A stretch of 64,000 nucleotides of DNA from Alisma plantago-aquatica (lineage: Eukaryota; Streptophyta; Magnoliopsida; Alismatales; Alismataceae): positions 1,341,178,915-1,341,242,914 of the forward strand of contig OY856409.1 in NCBI GenBank assembly GCA_963693085.1. Direction: 5' to 3'. Of the stretch, positions 52,890-63,500 are shown one piece after another (position 1 is the first letter of the stretch; every line of letters starts with the position of its first letter). A program made the position numbers and the translations under genes. Below the pieces are notes generated by a model that searched no databases, was not told where the DNA came from, and saw only the letters and a program-made list of their open reading frames with translations.

Positions 52890-53541
52890 GAGCGTCTCGC
52901 ACAGCTGCCATCCTCGTCTACACCAGGATCCTCTGCTATGCTCACTTCTCCATCATCTGGTAACAAACAATGCTGCATTGACTCGGGTGCATCCACTCAT
53001 ACGACTGGTGATCTTCGTCTATTTTCTGTTCTAAATAAAACTGCTATTATATCATCTGTTACTGTTGCAAATGGCTCCAAAACTGCAGTTCATGGCACTG
53101 GCACGGTTCCTATTTCACCAAAACTACAATTGCATTCTGTTTTAATATATTCCAAAGTTTCCTGTTAATCTGTTGTCAGTCAGGAAGATGATAAAACAAC
53201 TCAAGTGCTCTATTAAATTTGATCCTTCTGGCTGTGTTTTGAAGGATCTCCGCACGAAGATGAGGATTGGTTCGGGCCGTGAAGGACCAGATGGGCTGTA
53301 TTATCTGGATGGACCTCCTGCTGCTTCTGCTATGCTATCTACTTCAGTGACGGGACTACAGTGGCACTTTCGCCTGGGCCATCCATCGACTACCAAATTA
53401 AAACATTTATTCCCTAATTTATCTGAGAGCAGTTTTTCCTGTGAAACTTGTGTTTTAGGCCAACAAAATCGCTATGTTTTTCCTGCTAAGAAAGTTATTG
53501 CTTCTAAAGAAATTTTTGACATTGTTCATGCTGATATTTAG
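52890..53541 (+). pseudogene. Copia protease and GAG-pre-integrase
   Basis: Same frame as gag: CCIDSGASTHTTGD at about 52971-53010 holds the catalytic Asp, followed by VANGSKTAVHGTG. A frameshift near 53165 separates this from LQWHFRLGHPSTTKL (about 53360) and CETCVLGQQNR, the HHCC finger. The frame stops at 53539-53541 where the family has Trp (TGG to TAG). Confidence 0.85.
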
Positions 53542-53546
53542 GGACC

Positions 53547-55238
53547 GTGCTCCGTATCGAGTCACTCGGGTGTGAAATATTTATGACCTTTATTGATGAT
53601 TATTCTCGCACCACATGGCTGTTTTTACTTAAAGGTCAAGATACTGTGTTGGATACTATTTGTACCTTCTTTGCTAAAATTCACACCCAATTTAACCGAC
53701 CTATTAATTTTTTTCGTACTGATAATGCACTTGAATTCATGCAACAATCTGTTACCTCCTTCTGTGCTGTCCGAGGAACCATACATCAGACCACATGCCC
53801 TTACACTCCTCAACAAAATGGCGTTGCTGAAAGAAAAAACCGTCACTTACTTGAGGTTGCTCGCACTCTTCTCATACACTACAAAGTACCCCATCATTTG
53901 TGGCCTGAAGCTATCTCTACGGCTTGCTATCTCATCAATCGCATGCCTTCCTCTGTTTTGAAAAATCAGGTCCCGTATGCCATTTCGTTTCCTAATAAAC
54001 CCTTATTCTCTCTGCCTCCTCGCATTTTTGGGAGTACTTGTTTTGTGAAAAATCTTCGTCCTGGGCTCACCAAACTTGTTGCTCGCTCGGTCAAATGTGT
54101 TTTTCTGGGATATTCCCGTACACAAAAAGGCTACCGCTGTTTTGATCCTATTAAAAAACAATGGTTTGTTAGTGCGGATGTGACCTTTTTTGAGCATATG
54201 CCTTACTATTCTACTGATGGCGCAAAATTATGTGCTGATATTATGGCTACCACACCGTTACCGGTGATTGTTGAGGATTTACCGTCTCTTGATGTGCCTA
54301 AAGAACGCCCATTGCAAGTCTATCAACACAGGTCAAAGAACCACAATGCTTCTGAAGCCCCTTCCGAACCAAATCCTGCATCTGCGGTTGATCCACCATC
54401 CACTGAGGTATTTTCTGACCTGGATCTTCCTATCAGTTTACAGAAAGGCGTTCGATCATGTACTAAGCATCCTATCAGTCATTTCTGTTCATCTGACAAT
54501 CTCTGTGGTAGCTTTGCTTGCTTCAATTTTGTTTTGTCTGCTGTGACAATTCCTAAATCAGCCGAAGAGGCCCTTCGCATTCATGCCTGGAAACATGCTA
54601 TGGAGCAAGAAATGCATGCACTCTGTGATCGTCACACCTGGGATCTGGTTGATCGTCCCTCTTCGTGCCATACCGTTGGCTGCCACTGGATATTTACTAT
54701 TAAATATCAACCAGATGGTACCATTGAACGCCTGAAAGCTAGATTGGTTGCAAAAGGTTACACACAGACATATGGTGTTGACTACTTTGAGACGTTTTCT
54801 CCAGTTGCACGCCTGAATTCTGTTCGTATTCTGATTTCTATTGCTGTAAATAAAGATTGGCCTCTGTATCAACTTGATGTCAAAAATGCTTTTCTCTATG
54901 GAGATCTTCAGGAGGAGGTATACATTGAGCAACCGTCGGGATTTGTTGCTCAGGGGGAGTCTGCCTTCAAAATATGTAAACTCAGAAAGGCCATCTATGG
55001 TCTTAAGCAGAGCCCGCGTGCCTGGTTTGATAAACTCAGTCAGATCTTAATTACTTTTGGCTTTCTGCGATCACAATCTGATCATTCTGTATTTATTCGT
55101 AAGTCAGCAGCAGGGCTTGTTATTTTGATTGTATATGTAGATGATATTGTTTTATCTGGCAGTGATAATGCGGGTATCCAGGTAACCAAACATTATTTGG
55201 CACAACACTTCATCACCAAGGATCTTGGCAAACTGTGA
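53547..55238 (+). CDS. Copia integrase core and reverse transcriptase (long surviving frame)
   Basis: 563-codon open segment of the polyprotein. Integrase: TFIDDYSRTTW, RTDNALEF (second Asp) and NGVAERKNRHLLE (Glu), then FGSTCFV and FLGYSRTQKGY. RT: HAWKHAMEQEMHAL, LVAKGYTQTYGVDYFETFSP, LDVKNAFLYGDLQEEVYIEQ, AIYGLKQSPRAWFDKLS and catalytic YVDD at 55134-55145. A TGA at 55236 (Arg expected) ends it and a frameshift near 53575 detaches it from the pre-integrase, so it is not expressed as a working polyprotein. Confidence 0.9.
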   Translation: MLRIESLGCEIFMTFIDDYSRTTWLFLLKGQDTVLDTICTFFAKIHTQFNRPINFFRTDNALEFMQQSVTSFCAVRGTIHQTTCPYTPQQNGVAERKNRHLLEVARTLLIHYKVPHHLWPEAISTACYLINRMPSSVLKNQVPYAISFPNKPLFSLPPRIFGSTCFVKNLRPGLTKLVARSVKCVFLGYSRTQKGYRCFDPIKKQWFVSADVTFFEHMPYYSTDGAKLCADIMATTPLPVIVEDLPSLDVPKERPLQVYQHRSKNHNASEAPSEPNPASAVDPPSTEVFSDLDLPISLQKGVRSCTKHPISHFCSSDNLCGSFACFNFVLSAVTIPKSAEEALRIHAWKHAMEQEMHALCDRHTWDLVDRPSSCHTVGCHWIFTIKYQPDGTIERLKARLVAKGYTQTYGVDYFETFSPVARLNSVRILISIAVNKDWPLYQLDVKNAFLYGDLQEEVYIEQPSGFVAQGESAFKICKLRKAIYGLKQSPRAWFDKLSQILITFGFLRSQSDHSVFIRKSAAGLVILIVYVDDIVLSGSDNAGIQVTKHYLAQHFITKDLGKL

Positions 55239-56088
55239 TATTTTCTAGGTATTGAAGTTGCCAGATTATCTGCAGGAATCTGTCTTTCACAAAGAAAATA
55301 TGTTCTAGATTTATTGCAGGAAATTGGCATGCTGGGCTACAAGCCAACCAACACTCCTCTAGATCCCAACATGGATTGGGATGATGAGAGCTCTCCACCT
55401 TATGATGATCGTCACCAGTTTTGAAGGCTGGTAGGCAAGCTTATCTACCTGACGGTCACTAGGGCTGACCTAGCAGCTGCTGTGGGATTCATAAGCCGGT
55501 ACCTTGATAAACCCCGGCAGTGCCACTGGGACGTTGTGTCACATCCTACGATATCTTAAAAGCTCGCCAGGGAAATGTCTTCTGTATAAAAAGCATGGCC
55601 ATTGCAATCTATCTAGATTTTTTGATTTTGACTATGCAGGAAGTCGATCTGATCGAAAGTCCACTTCTGGATACTGTACCTTTGTGGGAGGCAACCTAGT
55701 CACCTGGAGGAGCAAAAAACAAACTGTGGTTGCTAGATCCAGTGCCGAGGCCGAATATAGATACATGGATCATACTGCATGTGAGCTTCTGTGGGTCTGT
55801 GGCCTTCTTCAAGAGTTTGACATTGCTTATTCTAGTCCCATTCCTATGTTCTGTGACAACAAAGCCTCGATTTTTATTGCAAGCAACCCCACGTTTCATG
55901 AATGCACGAAGCATATTGAGGTTGATTGCCATTTTGTTTGGGAGAAAGTTTTGTCTGGACATATCTGCACTCCATTTATTGGCACTGACAAGCAGCTTGC
56001 GGATATCTTCACCAAGATCTTGCCTAAAGCTCGGTTTCAGACTCTGATTGACAAGTTGGGCTTGTTTGACATCTACGCTCCAGCTTGA
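55239..56088 (+). pseudogene. Copia RT connection and RNase H
   Basis: After the TGA the frame continues YFLGIEVARLSAGICLSQRK, hits another TGA at about 55422 (Arg to stop before LVGKLIYL) and shifts frame near 55500. The open frame 55504-56088 carries DYAGSRSDRKSTSGYCTFVG, ARSSAEAEYR, FCDNKASI, HIEVDCHFV and ADIFTKILP, all RNase H motifs. Confidence 0.85.
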
Positions 56089-56095
56089 GGGGGAG
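56087..56095 (+). promoter_or_regulatory. Polypurine tract
   Basis: GAGGGGGAG immediately before the 3' LTR; it primes plus-strand cDNA synthesis. Confidence 0.85.
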
Positions 56096-56251
56096 TATAG
56101 ATATACTGTGTTATTTACTTGTTGTTTTACTGTTTTACTTTTAGTCCCATATTGCTCACTTGTACTTATGTCTCTACTCTCATTAGCTATATTAGAGACT
56201 ATCCTGTAACCTGTTTTACTCACTAAATAAACAATTCCATTTCCATCTAGA
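56096..56251 (+). repeat. 3' LTR, 156 bp
   Basis: TATAGATATACTG...CCATCTAGA, about 97% identical to the 5' LTR apart from the 8-bp indel. Followed by GAAGA (56252-56256). Confidence 0.85.
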
Positions 56252-56256
56252 GAAGA

Positions 56257-58343
56257 CTAGGAAGTAGAAATTAGACTGGGAAGTGCCATTCTTCACTGGC
56301 AAAGTTCTAGGCAATGATCACACTAATAACCATCGAAAAATACTACCAGTCACTCAAGCTCCTTTGCAACTCTGATGCTTAAAATCTAGAACAACAATTG
56401 TGGAAAGGCTGTGCCCCGACGACTGGGACAATGGGAGCAATAACGAGGTGCTAGGAACAAAGAAGGGTTGATGTAGATTTTGTTTAGGAGATATTCCTTA
56501 ACTGGAGGGCAGCATGTAGTGTCGTGGTGGAGTAGCAGGTGTGTGAATAAGAAGACATTTATGAAAACTCAAGAGGCTGAGAGAGAAAAATGGACCAAGG
56601 AGAAGTTTGTGGGGGTGTAAGGAGTCTTTTGAAGATGTTGGGGGTTTGAGAGGCATCCTAGATGTTTCCATACCCAAGCTCCCTCCTTTGAATGTTTTCT
56701 CATGTATGCTGCTTGAGTTCATGACAATAGAATGGAGGGGCAGTCAATGCATGACCGTCGTTCATGGTTTGTTTGGACCTTAACCGTTTGAATTCAATTG
56801 GACGGCTCAACGTTGATGGAACATTGGCAAATGTGTTAGCAATGGTCAATGCATTCCCTTGGAGTGTATGGGAAATGTGGCTGGCTACGTTTCTTGGGTG
56901 ACCCGTGGGGACTGGGGAGGGAAACCTGTTAGTCTTGAAAACTACAAAACAACCTACCTATTAATTTAAATCTAGGTTTCGAAGGGATATTTTCATGATT
57001 TTTTTTCATGTATTCCTTGAAGAATCATGTTAGTGTATTAAATATTGGGCCATCCATATGTCTAGCAAAATATTTTCCCTCTGCTATGATAATAACACAT
57101 CATCAACCCTTTTAAGTGTAACTATTTATCGACCTTAGTTTATATGAGTTGAAACCTAGTTATATGGCTCTCATACAACTATGTATTGACCTGGTGCCCT
57201 TCCATGATCTATTAGCTCTATTGTAAGCTCAATATATTCCATTTCTTATACTAATATCATACTGAACATCCTAGTGTGTCTGGTTGCTTCTATACACTTT
57301 TTAGGTTTCTACCTTTTTTTTTTAAACCATTTTATGTTTCAACCTAGTTAGGTATTCGGTTATTTTTTCTATATCTTTAGTGATGTTTTCAAACAGGGGA
57401 ATTGTAACATCTATCTGGATTCTCACAGTAGGTCCTAATGTTGATTAAGAAGGCTAAGAAACATATATACTTACACTAGGGTAGTTAACAAGTTTATGTG
57501 AGGTGCACTTGGAATCATAAACCCATTATGCTAGGAACACAGTGAGACAGTCAGGCAAGATGTACTAAGAATCCAACTGCAGATAAACAATTTTGTGTGG
57601 CACAATGATAGAAATGCCAGGTTTAAGGCAGGTTATGATCCAGTGGCGGGACCGCGCTGTCAATTAACCCGCTAGGGTCTTGGTTTTTAATCAAGTCAGT
57701 GATCAACCATTCTGTGCAGCAACATCCCGCACCCCCCCCCCCTCCGCATTTGGATACGCCATAAGAGATTTTTCTCTAGATAAACTTAAGTGAAGTGAAG
57801 TTCAAATTATGTTGTGCGGAAGTAGGCAATTAGGCTGGCACAGGGCTCTTGGTTGTTGATGCTGCAACCAATGTCAACAGTATAGCTAGGCATTGTTTGG
57901 GCTTAAATAAGAAAACAGGAAACCGGTGAGCTCAAGGATTACCAGCTGTCTCTAATACTATGTAGAAGGAAGAACATGCTACGGAATAGATAATTGCTGA
58001 AGTTATTTGCTAGTTATGGTATATACAAATAATTATACAGTATAAACTATAGCGGTGCAGGCAGCATGGTTACTGCCCATGAACCCAAGTAAACCGAGAT
58101 TTACTCATATAGCAATCTGTAGAAATTTGTATGGCTAGCCAGAGACATTAACTGAGGGGCATGGCATTGGTGACTCCTGGAGGTGTTGGGAGTAGAAGAA
58201 TAGGAGTGGGAAAGGTTGGCAAAAGGATTCTGAAGAGGTATATAATGCCAAAATAGAGGAAAATTAGTAATAAGTGATGGGGGTGCAGCACCAACATATA
58301 TAGAAGTTGTGAGGGAGGGGGGAGGGAAAGAAGGTGAAACGAG
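56257..58343. other. Intergenic DNA, no gene
   Basis: Only short spurious frames and a C-run at about 57727-57740 were seen. No repeats or RNA genes recognised. Confidence 0.5.
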
Positions 58344-58595
58344 GGGATGGACTCCCGGAAAAGGAGGTGCACCTTGGTGATATGGGTAGTCCAGTCATTC
58401 CTTATAAGATCATTACATATGAGGCCTCAAATCCTGGGACGTTACGATCTCCCCCACTTAGACTCTTGATGTCCTCGTCAAGGCTCAACTATAAGGCCTC
58501 ATAACATTACTTTTTCATTATTTTTTTACATGATATACCATGCCACTATATTTTATATTAAGTTTATTAAGTATCTTAACAACTCAAATAATCAT

Positions 58596-58886
58596 TGTAA
58601 CACCTGGGCCCACTGCCCTAGGCTCTAATAGAGTTTCAGGAATGACGACTGGCCCCACAGACCACCACTAGCCTTAACTGCGCACTTTTTACTCACTCAT
58701 GCGCAAGTCGGGTTCAACTTCCCGACTGGTCACCCATCCTAGTACTACTCCAAGCTGAGCACACTTAACTATGAAGTTCTTTAGTGATGAGCTCCCGGAA
58801 AAAGAGGTGCACCTTGGTGATATGGGTAGTCCAATCATTCCTTATAAGATCATTATATCTGAGGCCTCAAATCCTGGGACGTTACA
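58596..58886 (-). repeat. Cassandra LTR 1
   Basis: Full 291-bp LTR; the 5S-like part is at about 58715-58790. On its right is an AT-rich spacer, not a primer site. Confidence 0.85.
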
Positions 58887-59035
58887 ATCTCCCCCACTTA
58901 GACTCTTGACGTCATCGTCAAGGCTCAACTATAAGGCCTCATAATATTATTTTTTCATTATTTTTTTAAATGATATGCCATGCCACTATATTTTATATTA
59001 AGTTTATTAAGTATCTTAACAACTCAAATAATCAT

Positions 59036-59866
59036 TGTAACACCTGGGCCCATTGCCCTAGGCTCTAGTAGAGTTTCAGGAATGACGACTGGCTCCAAAA
59101 ACCACCACTAGCCTTAACTGCGCACTTTTTACTCACGCGCAAGTTGGGTTCAACTTCCCGACTGGTCACCCATCCTAGTACTACTCCAAGCTGAGCACAC
59201 TTAACTATGGAGTTCTTTAGTGATGGGCTCCCAGAAAAGGAGGTGCACCTTGGTAATATGGGTAGTCCAATCATTCCTTATAAGATCATTATATCTGAGG
59301 CCTCAAATCCTGGGACGTTATAATCTCCCCCACTTAGACTCTTGACGTCCTCGTCAAGTCTCAACTATAAGGCCTCATAACATCGCCCCATTTCAGTGCA
59401 GACCCAGAATGGCCCATGGACACCCAGCTCCCGATCACGGAATACCAACACAAGGGTGGCTACGTCAACCACGGACAACCCTTTCCTACATGCCTGGACC
59501 GCATGGCTCAAGACTAGCATGTCACATGCCCATGTGGGCCCCACCTACTAGAGGGGCTATGACTCTGATACCATTTGAAACACCTGAGCCCACTGCCCTA
59601 GGCTCTAGTAGAGTTTCAGGAATGACGAATGGCCCCACAGACCACCACTAGCCTTAACTGCGTACTTTTTACTCACTCACGTGCAAGTCGGGTTCAACTT
59701 CCCGACTGGTCACCCATCCTAGTACTACTCCAAGCTGAGAACGCTTAACTATAGAGTACTTTAGTGATGGGCTCACAGAAAAGGAGGTGCACCTTGGTGA
59801 TATGGGTAGTCCAATCATTCTTTATAAGATCATTATATCTGAGACCTCAAATCCTGGGACGTTACA
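59036..59866 (-). mobile_element. Complete Cassandra copy 1 (LTR 2, interior, LTR 3)
   Basis: 831 bp: LTR 59036-59322, interior 59323-59575 with polypurine tract at the left (CTCCCCCACTT on plus) and primer-site complement ACTCTGATACCA at 59562-59573, then LTR 59576-59866. There is no coding capacity. The first LTR ends GTTATA, where GTTACA is expected. Confidence 0.85.
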
Positions 59867-60015
59867 ATCTCCCCCACTTAGACTCTTGACGTCCTCGTCA
59901 AGGCTCAACTATAAGTCCTCATAACATTACTTTTTCATTATTTTTTTACATTATATACCATGCCACTATATTTTATATTAAGTTTATTAAGTATCTTAAC
60001 AACTCAAATAATCAT

Positions 60016-60850
60016 TGTAACACCTAGGCCCACTGCCCTAGGCTCTAGTAGAGTTTCAGGAATGACGACTGGCCCCACAGACCACCACTAGCCTTAACTG
60101 CGCACTTTTTACTCACTCACGCGCAAGTCGGGTTCAACTTCCCGACTGGTCACCCATCCTAGTACTACTCCAAGCTGAGCACGCTTAACTATGGAGTTCT
60201 TTAGTGATGGGCTCCCGGAAAAGGAGGTGCACCTTGGTGATATGGGTAGTCCAATCATTCCTTATAAGATCATTATATCTGAGGCCTTAAATCCTGGGAC
60301 GTTACAATCTCCCCCACTTAGACTCTTGACGTCCTCGTCAAGTCCCAACTATAAGGCCTCATAACATCGCCCCATTTCAGTGCAGACCCAGAATGGCCCA
60401 TGGACACCCAGCTCCCGATCACGGAATACCAGTGCAAAGGTAGCTACGTCAACCACGGACAACCCTTTCCTACATGCCTAGACCGCACAGCTCAAGACTA
60501 GCATGTCACATGCCCATGTGGGCCCCACTTACTAGAGGGGTTATGGCTCTGATACCATTTGTAACACCTGGGCCCACTGTCCTAGGCTATAGTAGAGTTT
60601 CAGGAATGACGACTGGACCCACAGACCACCACTAGCCTTAACTGCGCACTTTTTACTCACTCACGTGCAAGTCGGGTTCAACTTCCCGACTGGTCACCCA
60701 TCCTAGTACTACTCCAAGATGAGCACGCTTAACTATGGAGTTTTTTAGTGATGGACTCCCATAAAAGAAGGTGCACCTTGGTGATATGGGTAGTCCAATC
60801 ATTCCTTATAAGATCATTATATATGAGGCCTCAAATCCTGGGACGTTGTA
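60016..60850 (-). mobile_element. Complete Cassandra copy 2 (LTR 4, interior, LTR 5)
   Basis: 835 bp: LTR 60016-60306, interior with primer-site complement GGCTCTGATACCA at 60545-60557, LTR 60560-60850 ending GTTGTA. It is followed by ATCAT, which also precedes LTRs 1, 2 and 4, a likely 5-bp target-site duplication. Confidence 0.85.
60071..60210 (-). other. 5S rRNA-derived segment in a Cassandra LTR (representative)
   Basis: On minus it reads AACTCCATAGTTAAGCGTGC, then AGTAGTACTAGGATGGGTGA and CCAGTCGGGAAGTT. It corresponds to the 3' two-thirds of plant 5S rRNA, including the box C region (GGATGGGTGACC) of its internal promoter. Insertions and changes against 5S show it is not an rRNA gene. 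Confidence 0.85.
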
Positions 60851-61371
60851 ATCATTATAAGTTAAAATTTTATGATAATACATAAAAATAGAAATAAATA
60901 TTAAATATATAAGTTCATTAATTTTATCATTAATATTTATAAATGATAATGTGCTCAATTAATAAATACAGTTAAAAAATGAAAATATAGTATATATACA
61001 AACACACTAAATAAACACATACAAAATTTACAATATTTAAAATATAAATAACTGAGATAATATTAAAAGTAGATAGTACGACACACAACAAGACACTTTT
61101 AAAATAACAAATAAGTCAATAAAAAAATAAATAAAATGAAACTATGTGATATGTAGAAAAACTAGTATCTATACTAAAATATTGCATACACAATGTACAA
61201 CACTTGAAGTAAAACCAATATAGACAAAATTTTAAAAATACAATACATGTGAATACACAAAAATGTTGTAAAAAGGGATAATAATAACAAATATATCTTA
61301 TATTTTTTATAATTAATAATAATTAAAATAAAATTTAAATAATGTATAGTTACTATTATCAATAAAAAAAG
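60851..61371. other. Very AT-rich DNA right of the Cassandra array
   Basis: Runs of A/T with no gene. A long minus ORF (61665-61174) here and in the LINE is rich in Ile/Leu/Phe by composition and is judged spurious. Confidence 0.5.
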
Positions 61372-61498
61372 ATTAGAGTTGGATCGTGGAGTAGTCTCTT
61401 TGACAGAAAAGTCTTTGGAGATAGTTAATACCATGATTAGAAGAAAAGTGAATATAGCTTGCTTGTAAAAAGCCAAGTGAATATGAGAATGATGCAGA

Positions 61499-62035
61499 GT
61501 GATTGGAAACACATGGTACAAAATCTGGTATACAAGTATTGACAAACATAGAAACAACGTAAGTATTATTGTTGATAAGATGTTGAAGGATGATGCTGTC
61601 AAGATCACAAGGATGGGCGACTTCATAGCTAACAAGGTTGTTCTTAGGGGAAATGTTTTTAACATTATTAGCGCTTATGCCCCCAACTTGGCGTTAGTGA
61701 GGAGGCTAAGAAGGATTTTTGAGATAATATGGATGAATTGATGTAAAGAATACAGATAGAGGAGAAGATTATTATTGGGAGTATTTTAAATGGCCATGTG
61801 GGGAGTAGAAACGTTGTATATGAGAGAGTTCATGGTTATTTTGAATATGACAGCAGAAATGGAGAAAGAGAAGATAGTAGATGTTGTAGTTGCATATGAT
61901 ATGATTTTGACAAACACCCATTTCAAGAAAATAGATTTTGATAAGATCACTTTCAAGAGTGGGTGTAATTTTAGTCAAATTGATTACTTCCTTACGAGGC
62001 GGGTGGATCTTAGTAAGGATTGTTAAGTGATTCCT
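61499..62035 (+). pseudogene. RTE apurinic-like endonuclease, broken
   Basis: Frames give NTWYKIWYTSIDKHRNNVSI, VFNIISAYAPN (a core APE-type motif) and TFKSGCNFSQIDYFLTRRVD near the end. In this family SAYAP and QIDYFLTR belong to the endonuclease that nicks target DNA. At least two frameshifts separate them. Confidence 0.8.
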
Positions 62036-62264
62036 GGCAAGGACTCACCACCCAACATAGGTTGGTGGTTTTGGATATTAACATGAAGATCAATAAACAA
62101 GTATAACAGAAGCCCAGATAGTACGATCAAGTAGTGAAATCTTAAAGGAAAAAAATTGAATTTTCATGATAAACCCATCAAGGAGGACTTTTGGAACTTG
62201 TGGCATAGTATGAGCTTCTGCATAAGAAAAGTTTCCAAAGAGGTTTAAGGGGGGTCTAAAGGTT

Positions 62265-63500
62265 GTGGGCTTCTACAAAAAGAGACTTGATAGTGGAATG
62301 AGGAAGAACAAAAGGCTACTAAACTCAAAAAGGAGATCTATAGGGGCTTGCCTAAATCTCGAGATGGTGAAACTTTTCAGATTACAAGTAAAGAAAGAAG
62401 CTAAAAATATTGTTCAAGAGACAGGGTCTAGATACTTTGAAGATATTTATAAGAAGCTGGACACAAGAAAAAGGAAAAAAGATATATATCAACTGGCTCG
62501 TATAAGAGAAACGAAAGGAAGAGACTCGAGTCAAGTAAAATGTATTAAGAATGAAAGTGGTAGAGTGATGGTGAAGAATGATGATATCAAGAACCAATGG
62601 AGAAATTACTTACATAAACTTTTCAATGGTTATATTGTGAATAATGTAAGAGACCCATGTGATATGAATACAAGAGATATCATTTAAACACAACGAGTTT
62701 CACTATTTGAGGTCAAGAATGGTTTGAAAAAGATGAAAATGAGAAAGACATGCAGACCAAATGATATTTCCATTGATGTATGGAGAGCATGGGGATGAAG
62801 GAGTTTTGTAGTTAACAAATTTCTTTAATAAGATTATGAAGACTAAGAAGATGTCATATAAGTGAAGAAATAGTACTATGGTCTCCATCTATAAGAACAA
62901 AGGATATGTTTAGAGCTACACAAACTATAGAGTTATAAGTTGATGAGTCACGTTATGAAGATTTGGGAGAGGATTATTGAGCAGAGGCTAAGATCTATAA
63001 CACACATATCAAACAACTAATTTGGTTTCATGCATGGAAGATCAACAACATATGTTTTTTTTTCTTCTGATAAGGAGCCTTATGGAGAAGTATATAGAAA
63101 GCAAAAGAGATCTTCATATGATTTTATTGATTTGGAAAAGGCTTATGATCGAGTACCAAAAGAAGTATTGTGGATGATTTTAGAGAAAAAGTTTGTGCCA
63201 ATTTATACATTGATTTGATTAAATACATGCATAATTGTTCAACTGCAAGTATGAAGACTCTTGGATGAGAGACACTAACTTTTCCTATAACAGTTGGGGT
63301 ACACTAAAGATCCACACTTAGATCATATCTATCTGTTATTATTATGGATGAGTTGACAAAGAATGTTAAGATGATATTCCTTGGCGCATGTTATTTCATG
63401 ATGATATTGTGTTGATTGACGAAACTAATGATGGATTGATTGAACTACAAAGTTGAGCTTTGCAGATTGGCGTTGGAATCAAATGGATTGATGATTAGGA
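62265..63500 (+). pseudogene. RTE linker and reverse transcriptase, broken
   Basis: 62265-62687 carries DIYQLARIRETKGRDSSQVK, the linker before RT. RT parts are FMHGRSTT (about 63027), DLEKAYDRVPKEVLWMILEK (about 63135) and the catalytic region FHDDIVLIDE (about 63396-63425; FADD expected). Many stops and at least four frameshifts occur. Confidence 0.8.

Larger units (their letters stand above)
51184..56251 (+). mobile_element. Nearly complete Ty1/copia retrotransposon, inactivated
   Basis: 5.07 kb with paired short LTRs, primer site, gag, protease, integrase, RT, RNase H, polypurine tract and flanking GAAGA duplications. The LTRs differ by about five substitutions and one 8-bp duplication, so insertion was fairly recent, yet the coding region has at least six premature stops and three frameshifts. 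The 155-165-bp LTRs resemble those of small plant copia lineages. The exact lineage is not assigned. Confidence 0.9.
58344..60850 (-). mobile_element. Tandem array of Cassandra-type TRIM elements carrying 5S rRNA-like LTRs
   Basis: Five full LTRs of 287-291 bp (plus coordinates 58596-58886, 59036-59322, 59576-59866, 60016-60306, 60560-60850) and one truncated LTR (58344-58446) alternate with two kinds of spacer. On the minus strand each LTR reads TGTAACGTCCCAGG...GGTGTTACA and contains 5S rRNA-like sequence (GTTAAGCGTGCT, AGTAGTACTAGGATGGGTG then ACC). A polypurine tract (GTGGGGGAG) and primer site (TGGTATCAGAG) lie in the spacers. This combination defines Cassandra, a small non-coding plant retroelement that relies on other elements' enzymes. 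Confidence 0.9.

Noticed and set aside
55696..56223. 175-residue minus ORF and its near twin at 51107-51319
   Set aside because: They share their start because both lie antisense in the two LTRs. The longer one is antisense to RNase H.
58596..60850. 5S rRNA genes
   Set aside because: Only part of 5S is matched, with insertions and changes, always inside TG..CA-type LTRs with primer sites and polypurine tracts, which identifies Cassandra.
61174..61665. 163-residue minus ORF that looks like a membrane protein
   Set aside because: It is the antisense of AT-rich DNA and of the LINE endonuclease start. The Ile/Leu/Phe richness is compositional.
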